A DNA stretch of 64,000 nt, from positions 47,845-111,844 of the forward strand of contig NZ_FOMO01000012.1 in the NCBI RefSeq assembly GCF_900112645.1, written 5' to 3'. The notes under the pieces are model-generated. The model worked only from the letters and a program-made list of their open reading frames with translations, was not told the DNA's origin and made no database searches. This document shows positions 54,260-64,000 of this stretch, in pieces (the first letter of the stretch is position 1; the number at the start of each line of letters is the position of its first letter). Origin of the DNA: Phytopseudomonas straminea. Its GTDB lineage: Bacteria > Pseudomonadota > Gammaproteobacteria > Pseudomonadales > Pseudomonadaceae. The position numbers were made by a program, and so were the translations under genes.

Positions 54260-55123
54260 ATGCGCTGGAAACGAGCTCGCCGCAGTGACAACGTCGTTGA
54301 CGCCCGTGGCGGCGGTGGTGGCATGCGCTTTGGCGGCGGGCGGTGGCTGAGCCTGGGCGGCATCGCCATTGTCGTGGTGGTCGGCTTGCTGATGGGCCAG
54401 GACCCGCTGCAGATCCTCGGCCAGCTCGCCGGCCAGGGCGGCTATAGCACGACCCAGGCCGATCGCCCGACGGCCAATGACGAGCAATCGGACTTCGTCC
54501 GCGCGGTACTCGGCGATACCGAAGACACCTGGCGCGCCATCTTCCAGGCCAACAGCCGTCAGTATCAGGACCCGAAACTGGTGCTGTTCGACGGCGGCGT
54601 GAACTCGGCCTGCGGTTTCGCCAGCTCGGCGGTCGGTCCCTTCTATTGCCCGGGCGACCGGCAGGTGTATCTGGACCTGAGTTTCTTTCGCGATCTGGAA
54701 CAACGCTACGGCGCAGCCGGCGACTTTGCCCAGGCCTACGTGATCGCCCACGAAGTCGGCCACCACGTGCAGACGCTGCTGGGCGTGTCCGCCAAGGTCG
54801 ATGCGGCGCGCCAGCGTGGCGAGAACCTGGAGGGCGCCAGCGGCCTGCTGGTGCGCCAGGAATTGCAGGCCGACTGCCTGGCCGGCATCTGGGCGCACCA
54901 CGCCCAGCGCCGCCTGGACTGGCTGGAGCCCGGCGACCTGGAAGAGGCCCTGAACGCCGCCAACGCCATCGGCGACGACCGCCTGCAGCAACAGGCCCGC
55001 GGCCGGGTGGTGCCGGACTCCTTCACCCACGGCACCTCGGCACAACGCGTGCAATGGTTCACCACCGGCTTCGAAAGCGGCAAGGTCGGCGCCTGCGATA
55101 CCTTTTCCAGCGCTCGTCTATGA
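54260..55123 (+). CDS. Neutral zinc metallopeptidase (YpfJ family)
   Basis: A 287-residue protein with one N-terminal membrane segment (about 30-48) and a predicted periplasmic peptidase domain. The zinc-binding HEVGHHVQTLLG lies near residue 167, and a downstream ELQADCLAGIWAHH gives the third ligand region. AAAGGA precedes the ATG. The physiological substrate is unknown. Confidence 0.92.
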   Translation: MRWKRARRSDNVVDARGGGGGMRFGGGRWLSLGGIAIVVVVGLLMGQDPLQILGQLAGQGGYSTTQADRPTANDEQSDFVRAVLGDTEDTWRAIFQANSRQYQDPKLVLFDGGVNSACGFASSAVGPFYCPGDRQVYLDLSFFRDLEQRYGAAGDFAQAYVIAHEVGHHVQTLLGVSAKVDAARQRGENLEGASGLLVRQELQADCLAGIWAHHAQRRLDWLEPGDLEEALNAANAIGDDRLQQQARGRVVPDSFTHGTSAQRVQWFTTGFESGKVGACDTFSSARL

Positions 55124-55172
55124 TTCGTGGTGCAGGCATACTTCACCTTTTTCATGGCCGAGCACTTCTTAC

Positions 55173-56234
55173 ATGCGCATTCTCGTCACCGGTGGCGCGG
55201 GCTTTATCGGCTCCGCGCTGATCCGTCACCTGATCAAAAACACCGATCATGAGGTGCTCAACCTCGACAAACTGACCTACGCCGGCAACCTGGAATCGCT
55301 GCGCGAAGTCGAGAACGACCCGCGCTATCGCTTCCTGCAGGCGGATATCGGCGATCAGGCTGCAGTCAGCGAGGCGCTGGCGAACCTCCAGCCCGACGCC
55401 ATCATGCACCTGGCGGCCGAGTCCCACGTCGACCGCTCCATCGACGGCCCGGCGGCTTTCATCCAGACCAATATCGTCGGCACCTACGCGCTGCTCGAAG
55501 CCACCCGTGCTTACTGGGCCAAGCTAGACGAGCCCCGTCGCCAGGCGTTTCGCTTCCATCATATTTCCACCGACGAGGTATACGGCGACCTGCACGGCGT
55601 CGACGACCTGTTCACCGAAACCACGCCCTACGCGCCCAGCTCGCCCTACTCGGCCAGCAAGGCCGCCTCGGACCATCTGGTGCGCGCCTGGCAGCGCACC
55701 TATGGCCTGCCGGTGCTGCTGACCAACTGCTCGAATAACTACGGCCCGTATCACTTCCCGGAAAAGCTGATCCCGCTGGTGATCCTCAACGCCCTGGATG
55801 GCAAACCGCTGCCGGTGTATGGCAATGGCCAGCAGGTGCGTGACTGGCTGTTCGTCGAGGACCATGCCCGCGCCCTGTTGCAGGTGGTCACCCGCGGCGT
55901 GGTCGGCGAGACCTACAACATCGGCGGCCACAACGAGCAGAAGAACCTCGACGTGGTGCACGCCATCTGCGACCTGCTCGACGAGCTGCAACCGCGCGCA
56001 GCCGGTTCCTACCGCGAACAGATCACCTTCGTCACCGACCGCCCCGGCCACGACCTGCGCTACGCCATCGACGCCAGCAAGATCGAGCGCGAGCTGGGCT
56101 GGATCCCCGAAGAAACCTTCCCCAGCGGCCTGCGCAAGACCGTTCGCTGGTACCTGGACAACCTCGACTGGTGCCGCCGCGTACAGGACGGCAGCTACCA
56201 GCGCGAACGGCTCGGCGCCCCCAAGGAGCAGTAA
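55173..56234 (+). CDS. rmlB: dTDP-glucose 4,6-dehydratase
   Basis: Second step of dTDP-L-rhamnose synthesis for lipopolysaccharide or exopolysaccharide. 353 residues of the short-chain dehydrogenase fold: VTGGAGFIGSALIRHL at the N-terminus, STDEVYGD, and the catalytic YSASKAASDHLV (YxxxK near residue 160). It opens the rml operon; the next gene starts three bases after its stop. Confidence 0.97.
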   Translation: MRILVTGGAGFIGSALIRHLIKNTDHEVLNLDKLTYAGNLESLREVENDPRYRFLQADIGDQAAVSEALANLQPDAIMHLAAESHVDRSIDGPAAFIQTNIVGTYALLEATRAYWAKLDEPRRQAFRFHHISTDEVYGDLHGVDDLFTETTPYAPSSPYSASKAASDHLVRAWQRTYGLPVLLTNCSNNYGPYHFPEKLIPLVILNALDGKPLPVYGNGQQVRDWLFVEDHARALLQVVTRGVVGETYNIGGHNEQKNLDVVHAICDLLDELQPRAAGSYREQITFVTDRPGHDLRYAIDASKIERELGWIPEETFPSGLRKTVRWYLDNLDWCRRVQDGSYQRERLGAPKEQ

Positions 56235-56237
56235 TCG

Positions 56238-57107
56238 ATGAAAGGCATCATCCTCGCCGGCGGTTCCGGCACCCGGCTGCACCCGATCACTCTGGGCCTG
56301 TCCAAGCAGCTGCTGCCGATCTACGACAAGCCGATGATCTACTACCCGCTGTCGGTGCTGATGCTCGCCGGCATCCGCGAAATCCTGGTGATTTCCACGC
56401 CCCACGATCTGCCACAGTTCAAGAAGCTGCTCGGCGACGGCAGCCAGTTCGGCCTTGAGCTGAGCTATGCCGAACAGCCGGAGCCGGACGGCCTGGCCCG
56501 TGCTTTCATCATTGGCGAAGAATTCATCGGCGACGATTCGGTGTGCCTGATCCTCGGCGACAACATCTTCCACGGCCAGCACTTCACCGAAAAACTGCTG
56601 CGCGCCGCAGCTGCCGACAAAGGCGCCACGGTATTCGGCTACTGGGTCAAGGATCCGGAGCGCTTTGGTGTGGTGGAGTTCGACGCCCAGGGCCAGGCGA
56701 TTTCCATCGAGGAAAAACCGGCCAAACCGCGCTCCAGCTACGCCGTGACGGGTTTGTATTTCTACGACAACGATGTGATCGAAATCGCCAAGGCGGTCAA
56801 GCCCTCGCCGCGCGGCGAGCTGGAGATCACCGACGTCAACAATGCCTACCTGCAGCGCGGCGATTTGCGCGTGGAGCGCTTCGGCCGCGGCTTCGCCTGG
56901 CTCGACACCGGCACCCACGACAGCCTGCTGGAAGCCTCGCAGTACGTGCAAACCATCGAGCACCGCCAGGGTCTGAAAGTCGCCTGCCTGGAAGAGATCG
57001 CCTACGGGCAGGGCTGGATCGACCGTGACTGCCTGCTGCGCCAGGCCAAGGCGTTCGGCAAGACCGGCTATGGTCAGTACCTGTTCAGCCTCGCCGAGGA
57101 CAACTGA
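56238..57107 (+). CDS. rmlA: Glucose-1-phosphate thymidylyltransferase
   Basis: First step of dTDP-L-rhamnose synthesis, making dTDP-glucose. 289 residues: LAGGSGTRLHPIT nucleotide loop, KQLLPIYDKPMIYYPLS, LGDNIFHG with the metal-binding aspartate, and IEEKPAKPRSSYAVTGLYFY (in part). It overlaps the rmlC start by one base (TGATG). Confidence 0.97.
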   Translation: MKGIILAGGSGTRLHPITLGLSKQLLPIYDKPMIYYPLSVLMLAGIREILVISTPHDLPQFKKLLGDGSQFGLELSYAEQPEPDGLARAFIIGEEFIGDDSVCLILGDNIFHGQHFTEKLLRAAAADKGATVFGYWVKDPERFGVVEFDAQGQAISIEEKPAKPRSSYAVTGLYFYDNDVIEIAKAVKPSPRGELEITDVNNAYLQRGDLRVERFGRGFAWLDTGTHDSLLEASQYVQTIEHRQGLKVACLEEIAYGQGWIDRDCLLRQAKAFGKTGYGQYLFSLAEDN

Positions 57108-57652
57108 TGCACATCATTCAAACCGCCATCCCCGATGTTCTGATCCTCGAACCCAAGGTGTTCGGTGATGAGCGCGGCTTCTTCTACGAGAGTTTCAACG
57201 CTCGCGCCTTTAGCGAAGCCACCGGCCTGAACCCGAACTTCGTGCAGGACAACCACTCGCGCTCGCAACAGGGCGTGCTGCGCGGGCTGCACTATCAGGT
57301 CGAACAAGCTCAGGGCAAGCTGGTGCGCGTCACTGCCGGTGAGGTATATGACGTCGCCGTGGATCTGCGTCGCCAGTCACCGACCTTTGGCCAGTGGGTT
57401 GGCACCCACCTGTCCGCCGACAACAAACGGCAGATGTGGGTGCCCGAAGGCTTTGCCCACGGCTTCGTGGTGCTCAGTGAGTTCGCCGAGTTCCTCTACA
57501 AGACCACCGATTACTACGCGCCAGCCCATGAGCGCTGCATTCGCTGGGATGATCCGAAACTGGCCATCGCCTGGCCGCTGCAGGGGGAGCCCAAGTTGTC
57601 AGCGAAAGATCAGCAGGGCCTGAGCTTCGACGAAGCGGACGTGTTTGCATGA
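57107..57652 (+). CDS. rmlC: dTDP-4-dehydrorhamnose 3,5-epimerase
   Basis: Third step, a cupin epimerase of 181 residues. FVQDNHSRSQQGVLRGLHYQ holds the catalytic histidine region, VDLRRQSPTFGQW and WVPEGFAHGFVVLSE the other active-site strands. Its stop overlaps the rmlD start (ATGA). Confidence 0.97.
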   Translation: MHIIQTAIPDVLILEPKVFGDERGFFYESFNARAFSEATGLNPNFVQDNHSRSQQGVLRGLHYQVEQAQGKLVRVTAGEVYDVAVDLRRQSPTFGQWVGTHLSADNKRQMWVPEGFAHGFVVLSEFAEFLYKTTDYYAPAHERCIRWDDPKLAIAWPLQGEPKLSAKDQQGLSFDEADVFA

Positions 57653-58518
57653 AGATCCTCCTGCTCGGCCAGCATGGCCAGGTCAGCCGTGAACTGCAAT
57701 GGCTGCTCGAAAGCCGCCATGAGCTGATCGTGCTGGGCCGCGAACAGCTCGACCTCGCAGACATCGATAACCTGCGTGAAGCGGTTCGCCGCCTGCAGCC
57801 AGAGCTGATCATCAATGCTGCTGCCCATACCGCGGTCGATGCTGCGGAGAGCGAGCCGGAGGCTGCCTTCGCCATCAATGCTGTCGCGCCCGGTGTACTC
57901 GCCGAGGAAGCTGCGGCGCTGGAAGCACCACTGATCCACTACTCCACCGATTACGTGTTCGACGGCAGCAAAGCCAGCGCCTACATCGAGGAAGATGCAC
58001 CCAACCCGCTGAGCGTCTATGGCCGTAGCAAGCTGGCCGGTGAACAGGCCATTGCCACGGTGGGCGGCAAGCATCTGATCCTGCGCACCAGTTGGGTGTA
58101 TTCGCTGCATGGACGCAACTTCCTGCTGACCATGCAGCGCCTGCTGCAGGAGCGCGAGCAGCTCAGCGTGGTGGCCGACCAGGTCGGCGCACCGACCTGG
58201 GCCGGCAGCATCGCCGCCGCGACGGTGCAGTTGATCGAGCACTGGCAACAGCAGCAGACCGCGGCCTGGGGCATCTATCACTTCAGCGCACGCGGTGAAA
58301 CGTCCTGGTTCGGCTTTGCCGAGGCCATCGCCGCGCAGCTGCAGGCGCAAGGCAAAACCGTTGCCCAGCTCAAGCCCATCGCCACCACCGAGTACCCGAC
58401 GCCTGCCAGGCGCCCGCTCAACTCGCGGCTCGATTGCTCGCGCCTGGAGCGCGACTGGGGCGTACGCCTGCCAGACTGGCACGATGGCCTGCTCGAGTGC
58501 CTGAACACCCCGCGTTGA
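57649..58518 (+). CDS. rmlD: dTDP-4-dehydrorhamnose reductase
   Basis: Last step, reducing to dTDP-L-rhamnose with NAD(P)H. 289 residues: LLLGQHGQVSREL cofactor loop, HYSTDYVFDG, and catalytic YGRSKLAGE. It is placed last in this operon, whereas PAO1 has it second. Confidence 0.95.
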   Translation: MKILLLGQHGQVSRELQWLLESRHELIVLGREQLDLADIDNLREAVRRLQPELIINAAAHTAVDAAESEPEAAFAINAVAPGVLAEEAAALEAPLIHYSTDYVFDGSKASAYIEEDAPNPLSVYGRSKLAGEQAIATVGGKHLILRTSWVYSLHGRNFLLTMQRLLQEREQLSVVADQVGAPTWAGSIAAATVQLIEHWQQQQTAAWGIYHFSARGETSWFGFAEAIAAQLQAQGKTVAQLKPIATTEYPTPARRPLNSRLDCSRLERDWGVRLPDWHDGLLECLNTPR

Positions 58519-58646
58519 TGCCAGCCTGTAGCCCGAGTCGAGCGCATCGATACACGGGACTCACCCTCTATCGCCAGGTGCGGGCCGGGCTACCTGGCAC
58601 CTGGCGTATGCGGTCATAATGGCCCGGTCTTTCCGGCGCCCACTCG

Positions 58647-60460
58647 ATGAACACGATTCCCAGCACCATTCCCAAACGCCCCCGCTGGCGCAGCCTGGCA
58701 ATCCTGGCCCTGCTGCTGGCGCCGCTGCTGTGGCCGCTGCACTACGTCGCCGACCGCTACTACCGCACCCAGCTGACCGAGCAGAACCGCCAGACCCTCG
58801 ACCTGTACGTGGCCAACCTGCTGGGCACCCTGCGCCGCTACGAAGTACTGCCGCCAATTCTAGGTGACCTCCCAGGCCTGCGTACCGTGCTGGCCACGCC
58901 GGGTGACGAAGCCGCGCAGGCTGCAGCCAACCAGCTGCTAAAGCGCGTGCGCCAGCAGACCGGCGCCGACGTCATCTACCTGATGAACACCAAGGGCGAA
59001 ACCCTGGCGGCCTCCAACTGGGACCAGCAGGACACCTTCGTACGTGGCAACTTCGCCTTTCGGCCCTACTTCCAGGAAGCACTGGCTGGCCGCCTGGGCC
59101 GTTTCTTCGGCCTTGGCACCACTTCCGGCAAGCGCGGCTACTACTTCGCCTCGGCGGTTTACGACGGCAACCAGAAGATCGGCGTCATGGTCATCAAGGT
59201 CGACCTGGACCACACCGAAAGCCTGTGGGGCAACACGCCGGAACAGCTGCTGGTGACCGACGGCAACGGCGTGGTGATCCTGACTTCGCGCCCGGACTGG
59301 CGCTTTCACGCCAGCCGCCCGCTGGACAAGGCCGAGCGCGCCTCCATCGCCGCCATCCAGCCGTATCCGACGCAGTCCCCACCACCCCTGCACCTGGACG
59401 CCGACGTTTGGCTGACCCAGAGCCGGGTGCTCGATGAAACCGGCTGGAGCGTGAGCATTCTCGCCCCGCGGCTGGTGCTCGACCGCTCGGTGCGCACGGT
59501 GATGGCCATCGGCGGCGGTGCCCTGCTGGTGCTGATCCTGCTGGTCGGCCTGATGATGCAACGCCGCCGCCACTACCTCGATCGCATCGCCCTCAACACC
59601 CGCGCCCGCCAAGAGCTGGAGCAGCGCGTGCAGGAACGCACCCAGGACCTGGAACGCCTCAACAGCCGCCTCAAGCAGGAAGTGCTGGAGCGCGAGCAGG
59701 CCCAGCAGGAATTGGTGCAGGCCCAGGACGAACTGGTCCAGGCCAGCAAGCTGACCGCCCTGGGCACCATGAGTGCGAGCATCAGCCACGAACTCAACCA
59801 GCCCCTGGCGGCTATCCGCAGCTACGCCGAAAACGCCGGCGTGCTGCTCGACCACGAACGCACCGAGGACGCCCGCGGCAACCTCAAGCTGATCAGCCAG
59901 CTCACCGAGCGTATGGCCTCGATCATCGCCCATCTGCGCGCCTTCGCCCGCCGCGACCGCCACGCACCGGAAAGCGTGGCACTGCAGCCGGCCATCGACG
60001 ATGCCCTGGCACTGCTGGCAAAACGTCGCCGCGCCATGGACGTCGAACTGATCCGTGACCTGCCCGACGCCACACTGTGGGTGCAGGCTGGCGAAACGCG
60101 CCTGCGCCAAGTGCTCAGCAACCTGCTGGCCAATGCCCTGGATGCCCTGGCCGAGCGCCCGCAGCCACGGCGTATCTGGATCAGCACCGAGCTGCAGGGC
60201 GATCTGCTCGAGCTACACCTGCGCGACAACGGCCCCGGCTTTTCGGAAAGCGCCCTGGCTCACGCCCGCGAACCGTTCTTCACCACCAAGACCAGCGCCC
60301 AGGGCCTCGGCCTGGGCCTGGCGATCTGTGACACCCTGATGCGCGCCCTGGGCGGCGAACTGCTGTTCGCCAATCATCCCAAAGGCGGCGCGCACCTGAT
60401 CCTGCGCCTGCGCACCGCCGACAACGGCGTGAACATCCAGCCGCCCGAGGACATCACCGT

Positions 60461-60464
<4 letters not shown>
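58647..60464 (+). CDS. dctB: C4-dicarboxylate sensor kinase DctB
   Basis: Inner-membrane histidine kinase, 605 residues. A membrane segment (about 16-36), a periplasmic double-PDC sensor (about 40-285) that binds C4-dicarboxylates in the family, a second segment (about 290-312) and a long coiled coil (about 330-375) lead to the kinase. H-box ASISHELNQPLAAIR, N-box NLLANALDALAE, G1 DNGPGF and G2 GLGLGLAICDT are intact. It overlaps dctD by four bases. Confidence 0.96.
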
Positions 60465-61846
<1,382 letters not shown>

Positions 61847-61945
61847 ATAAGCGGATTCCTGCCGAGTCTCACAGCTGTTTTCGCCGCTCCTCTGCAAACC
61901 GCCAGTCTCCGCGGGGTGGCGGTGTTTCTTTACAAAATTCAACGG

Positions 61946-61981
61946 CCCATGCGCCATGGGGCTTTGCGCCTGACGCAAAGC
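61946..61981. promoter_or_regulatory. Two adjacent inverted repeats, candidate DctD activator sites
   Basis: CCCAT-N5-ATGGG (61946-61960) abuts GCTTTGCG-N5-CGCAAAGC (61961-61981, eight-base perfect arms). They lie about 30-60 bases upstream of the -24 element. DctD binding is inferred from position. Confidence 0.5.
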
Positions 61982-62006
61982 TGCCATGCCGATCTTTCAC
62001 ACCGCC

Positions 62007-62022
62007 TGGCACAACGCTTGCT
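62007..62022 (+). promoter_or_regulatory. Sigma-54 promoter of dctPQM
   Basis: TGGCAC-AACGC-TTGCT fits the consensus TGGCACG-N4-TTGCW, with GG at 62008 and GC at 62020 exactly twelve bases apart. It is about 155 bases upstream of dctP and downstream of the gene for the sigma-54 activator DctD. Confidence 0.88.
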
Positions 62023-62175
62023 CTGCTGCTCATCAGCGAAAAACAAGTACAAGTCCAGGCCCAATCGCTGCCAACCGATCCTGCCGCTCAAGCGCGGCAA
62101 CCTCGACTTGCTCTTGTTCGCTCGTTTTCGGCGCCCCGCGCCCAGCACGCTATCAACAACAAGAGGAAGCATCCC

Positions 62176-63171
62176 ATGTTCAAATTCACTGCCAAGGCAC
62201 TGGCTTGTGCCCTGTCGCTGAGCATCGCCGGCATGGCCCAGGCCGCCGAGCCAATCACCATCAAGTTCGCCCACGTGGTTGCCGAGCACACGCCGAAAGG
62301 CCAGGGTGCCCTGCTGTTCAAGAAGCTCGTCGACGAGCGCATGGATGGCAAGGTGACCGTGCAGGTCTACCCGAACTCCTCGCTGTTCGGCGATGGCAAG
62401 GAAATGGAAGCGCTGCTGCTCGGTGACGTGCAGATCATTGCGCCGTCGCTGGCCAAGTTCGAGCACTACACCAAGCAGATCCAGATCTTCGACCTGCCGT
62501 TCTTGTTCAACGACATCAACGCCGTCGACCGCTTCCAGCAGAGCCCGGAAGGCAAAGCGCTGCTGACCAGCATGGAAAGCAAGGGCATCACCGGCCTGGG
62601 TTACTGGCACAACGGCATGAAGCAGCTGTCGGCCAACAAGAAACTGGTCGAGCCGAAAGACGCCCGCGGCCTGAAATTCCGCGTACAGGCTTCCGCCGTA
62701 CTGGACGAGCAGTTCAAGGCGCTACGCGCCGCCCCGCGCAAGATGAGCTTCGCCGAGGTCTACCAAGGCCTGCAGACCGGCGTGGTCAACGGTGCCGAGA
62801 ACCCGTACTCGAACATCTACAGCCAGAAGATGCACGAAGTGCAGAAGTTCATCACCGAGACCGACCACGGCGTGCTGGACTACATGGTGATCACCAACAC
62901 CAAGTTCTGGGAAGGCCTGCCCGAAGACGTGCGCAGCGAGCTGACCGCGATCCTCGCCGAAGTCACCATCGAGGTGAACAAGCAGGCCGAGGCGCTGAAC
63001 CAGAAGGACAAGCAGCGCATCATCGATGCCGGCACCACCGAAATCGTCACCCTGACACCCGAGCAGCGTGAAGAATGGCGCGAAGCCATGCGCCCGGTGT
63101 GGAAGAAGTTCGAAGGTGAGATCGGCGCCGACCTGATCAAGGCTGCCGAGGCTGCCAACCAGGCCAACTAA
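62176..63171 (+). CDS. dctP: TRAP transporter solute-binding protein DctP
   Basis: Periplasmic C4-dicarboxylate receptor, 331 residues with a signal peptide (cut about residue 24, AQA-AEP). ITIKFAHVVAEHTPKGQGA opens the mature domain, and LKFRVQASAVLDEQFKALRA contains the arginine that clamps the substrate carboxylate. NGAENPYSNIYSQK is the family's second signature. It is followed by a stable hairpin before dctQ. Confidence 0.96.
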   Translation: MFKFTAKALACALSLSIAGMAQAAEPITIKFAHVVAEHTPKGQGALLFKKLVDERMDGKVTVQVYPNSSLFGDGKEMEALLLGDVQIIAPSLAKFEHYTKQIQIFDLPFLFNDINAVDRFQQSPEGKALLTSMESKGITGLGYWHNGMKQLSANKKLVEPKDARGLKFRVQASAVLDEQFKALRAAPRKMSFAEVYQGLQTGVVNGAENPYSNIYSQKMHEVQKFITETDHGVLDYMVITNTKFWEGLPEDVRSELTAILAEVTIEVNKQAEALNQKDKQRIIDAGTTEIVTLTPEQREEWREAMRPVWKKFEGEIGADLIKAAEAANQAN

Positions 63172-63179
63172 GGCCCTCA

Positions 63180-63208
63180 GGTGGCGACTCCTGTGCGGGG
63201 TCGCCACC
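63180..63208 (+). promoter_or_regulatory. Intercistronic hairpin between dctP and dctQ
   Basis: GGTGGCGAC (63180-63188) pairs with GTCGCCACC (63200-63208) around an eleven-base loop, nine bases after the dctP stop. It lacks a T-run. It could protect the dctP message or reduce read-through so that receptor exceeds membrane subunits. Confidence 0.6.
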
Positions 63209-63318
63209 CGCTTCACTGATAGAGATTTCTTAACGGTCGCAGCCGCCGGGCTGCCGGGCCTTAGGCATCGCTGTCCCTTTTGTCGCCCTGCGACCGTTCC
63301 TTTGATGGAGATAACCCC

Positions 63319-63951
63319 ATGCACGCTGTCCTTGGTGTCTGGAACAAGCTCGAAGAGGTACTGGTGGCATTCCTGCTTGCAGGCATGACCCTGGTCACTT
63401 TCTCGTACGTGGTATTCAACAACCTTTACGGTGTTTTCTACGCCCTGGGCGATGTGCTGCCGTTTGGCAGCGATGCCCTGTTCGCCATTGGCGACGGCAT
63501 CCTCTTCGTCGCCCAGGAAATGACCTGGAGCGTGGCCCTGACCAAGGCCATGTTCGGCTGGCTGATCTTCGTCGGCCTGGCCTGGGGCGTGCGCATCGGT
63601 GCGCACATCGGCGTCGACCTGCTGGTGCGCATGTTCCAGCCCGCCCTGCAGAAGGCCGTGGCCATCGTCGCGCTGCTCATCTGCCTCGGTTACTGCGCGC
63701 TGATGGCCTACTCCAGCGAGCAGTGGGTCGCGCTGCTGTTCACGCTCGGCACCGGTGCCGAGGATCTGGACCGCTTCGGCGTGCAGCAATGGCACATCGT
63801 GATGATCGTGCCCATCGGCTTCACCCTGATGTTCCTGCGTTTCGCCCAGGTGCTGGTCCGGGTGATCCAGGACAAGCAGATTGGTTTTGGTGGTCACGGC
63901 GAAGTGGAAGACGCCATCAAACTCGCCGAAGAAACGGAGGCTAAACGATGA
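63319..63951 (+). CDS. dctQ: TRAP transporter small membrane subunit DctQ
   Basis: A 210-residue four-helix inner-membrane protein. LEEVLVAFLLAGMTLVTFSYVVF (in part) is the first helix; GVRIGAHIGVDLLVR is the DctQ signature loop. The start at 63319 has GGAG upstream; a longer frame is not conserved. It overlaps dctM by four bases (ATGA). Confidence 0.94.
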   Translation: MHAVLGVWNKLEEVLVAFLLAGMTLVTFSYVVFNNLYGVFYALGDVLPFGSDALFAIGDGILFVAQEMTWSVALTKAMFGWLIFVGLAWGVRIGAHIGVDLLVRMFQPALQKAVAIVALLICLGYCALMAYSSEQWVALLFTLGTGAEDLDRFGVQQWHIVMIVPIGFTLMFLRFAQVLVRVIQDKQIGFGGHGEVEDAIKLAEETEAKR

Positions 63952-64000
63952 CCATCGCATTTCTGTTCATCGCCCTGTTCGCGCTGATGTTCATCGGCAT
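63948..64000 (+). CDS. dctM: TRAP transporter large membrane subunit DctM, 5' end only
   Basis: The ATG overlaps the dctQ stop, and the 17 codons present (MTIAFLFIALFALMFIG) are the hydrophobic N-terminus expected of DctM. The rest lies beyond the window. Confidence 0.85.
   Translation, partial: MTIAFLFIALFALMFIG

Larger units (their letters stand above)
61847..62175. other. 329-base dctD-dctP control region
   Basis: No gene is supported. It holds inverted repeats CCCAT-N5-ATGGG (61946-61960) and GCTTTGCG-N5-CGCAAAGC (61961-61981), the sigma-54 promoter at 62007-62022, and the dctP leader with AACAACAAGAGGAAGC before the ATG. Confidence 0.75.

Noticed and set aside
58580..58600. TGGCACCTGGCGTATGC ahead of dctB considered as a sigma-54 promoter
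   Set aside because: The -12 element TTGC is missing at the required spacing.

Overview
The window is GC-rich, densely packed chromosomal DNA from a Pseudomonas-type gammaproteobacterium (Pseudomonas sensu lato). The evidence is the set of diagnostic blocks it carries: accC-proximal DUF4272 gene/prmA/dusB-fis/purHD/retS; pckA/hslO/hslR/rimABK/ldcA/ompR-envZ(amgRS)/tex/gshA; rmlBACD plus dctBD-dctPQM; and a ferulate/vanillate/4-hydroxybenzoate funnel. From memory of P. aeruginosa PAO1, the first block matches about PA4849-PA4856, the second about PA5192-PA5203 and the last about PA5161-PA5169. The window therefore joins segments that are far apart in PAO1. No tRNA, rRNA, CRISPR array, insertion sequence or prophage was seen.

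Layout. 1-10.8 kb: a DUF4272 protein, ribosomal-protein methylase, a zinc-ribbon DUF3426 membrane protein, dusB-fis, purine biosynthesis (purH, purD) and the RetS hybrid sensor. 10.8-15.0 kb: a LysR regulator, an ADP/ATP-translocase-like transporter and a RecQ-family helicase. 15.1-22.4 kb: pckA, hslO, a PAP2 phosphatase, hslR, then rimA-rimB-rimK-ldcA, which couples a cyclic-di-GMP EAL protein to ribosomal-protein S6 glutamylation. 22.5-28.5 kb (minus strand): ompR-envZ followed by a large MASE1/PAS/GGDEF/EAL protein. 28.7-33.6 kb: tex, a hotdog thioesterase, gshA and a small RMF-like protein.

33.7-53.7 kb is an aromatic-acid catabolic island. A MarR regulator faces the operon ech-vdh-fcs-thiolase-acyl-CoA dehydrogenase (ferulate to vanillin to vanillate). 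Next come a secreted DUF3237 protein with an MFS carrier, an OprD-type porin, a second MFS carrier, vanAB (vanillate to protocatechuate), and a minus-strand regulator array pobR-DUF4345-HEAT-vanR-GNAT that ends opposite vanB. pobA (4-hydroxybenzoate to protocatechuate) diverges from pobR. No protocatechuate ring-cleavage gene lies in the window, so those must be elsewhere. The DNA shows two copies of the palindrome ATTGGATCCAAT (one with a mismatch) between the carrier gene and vanA, and a TTAA-N5-WTAAC motif upstream of marR, ech and the carrier/porin pair.

53.8-58.5 kb: a DUF411 metal-binding protein, a neutral zinc metallopeptidase and dTDP-L-rhamnose synthesis in the order rmlB-A-C-D. 58.6-64 kb: the DctB/DctD two-component system and the C4-dicarboxylate TRAP transporter dctPQM (dctM cut by the window end), with a near-perfect sigma-54 promoter upstream of dctP. 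Functions were assigned by reading translated sequences and recalling families; no database search was run.
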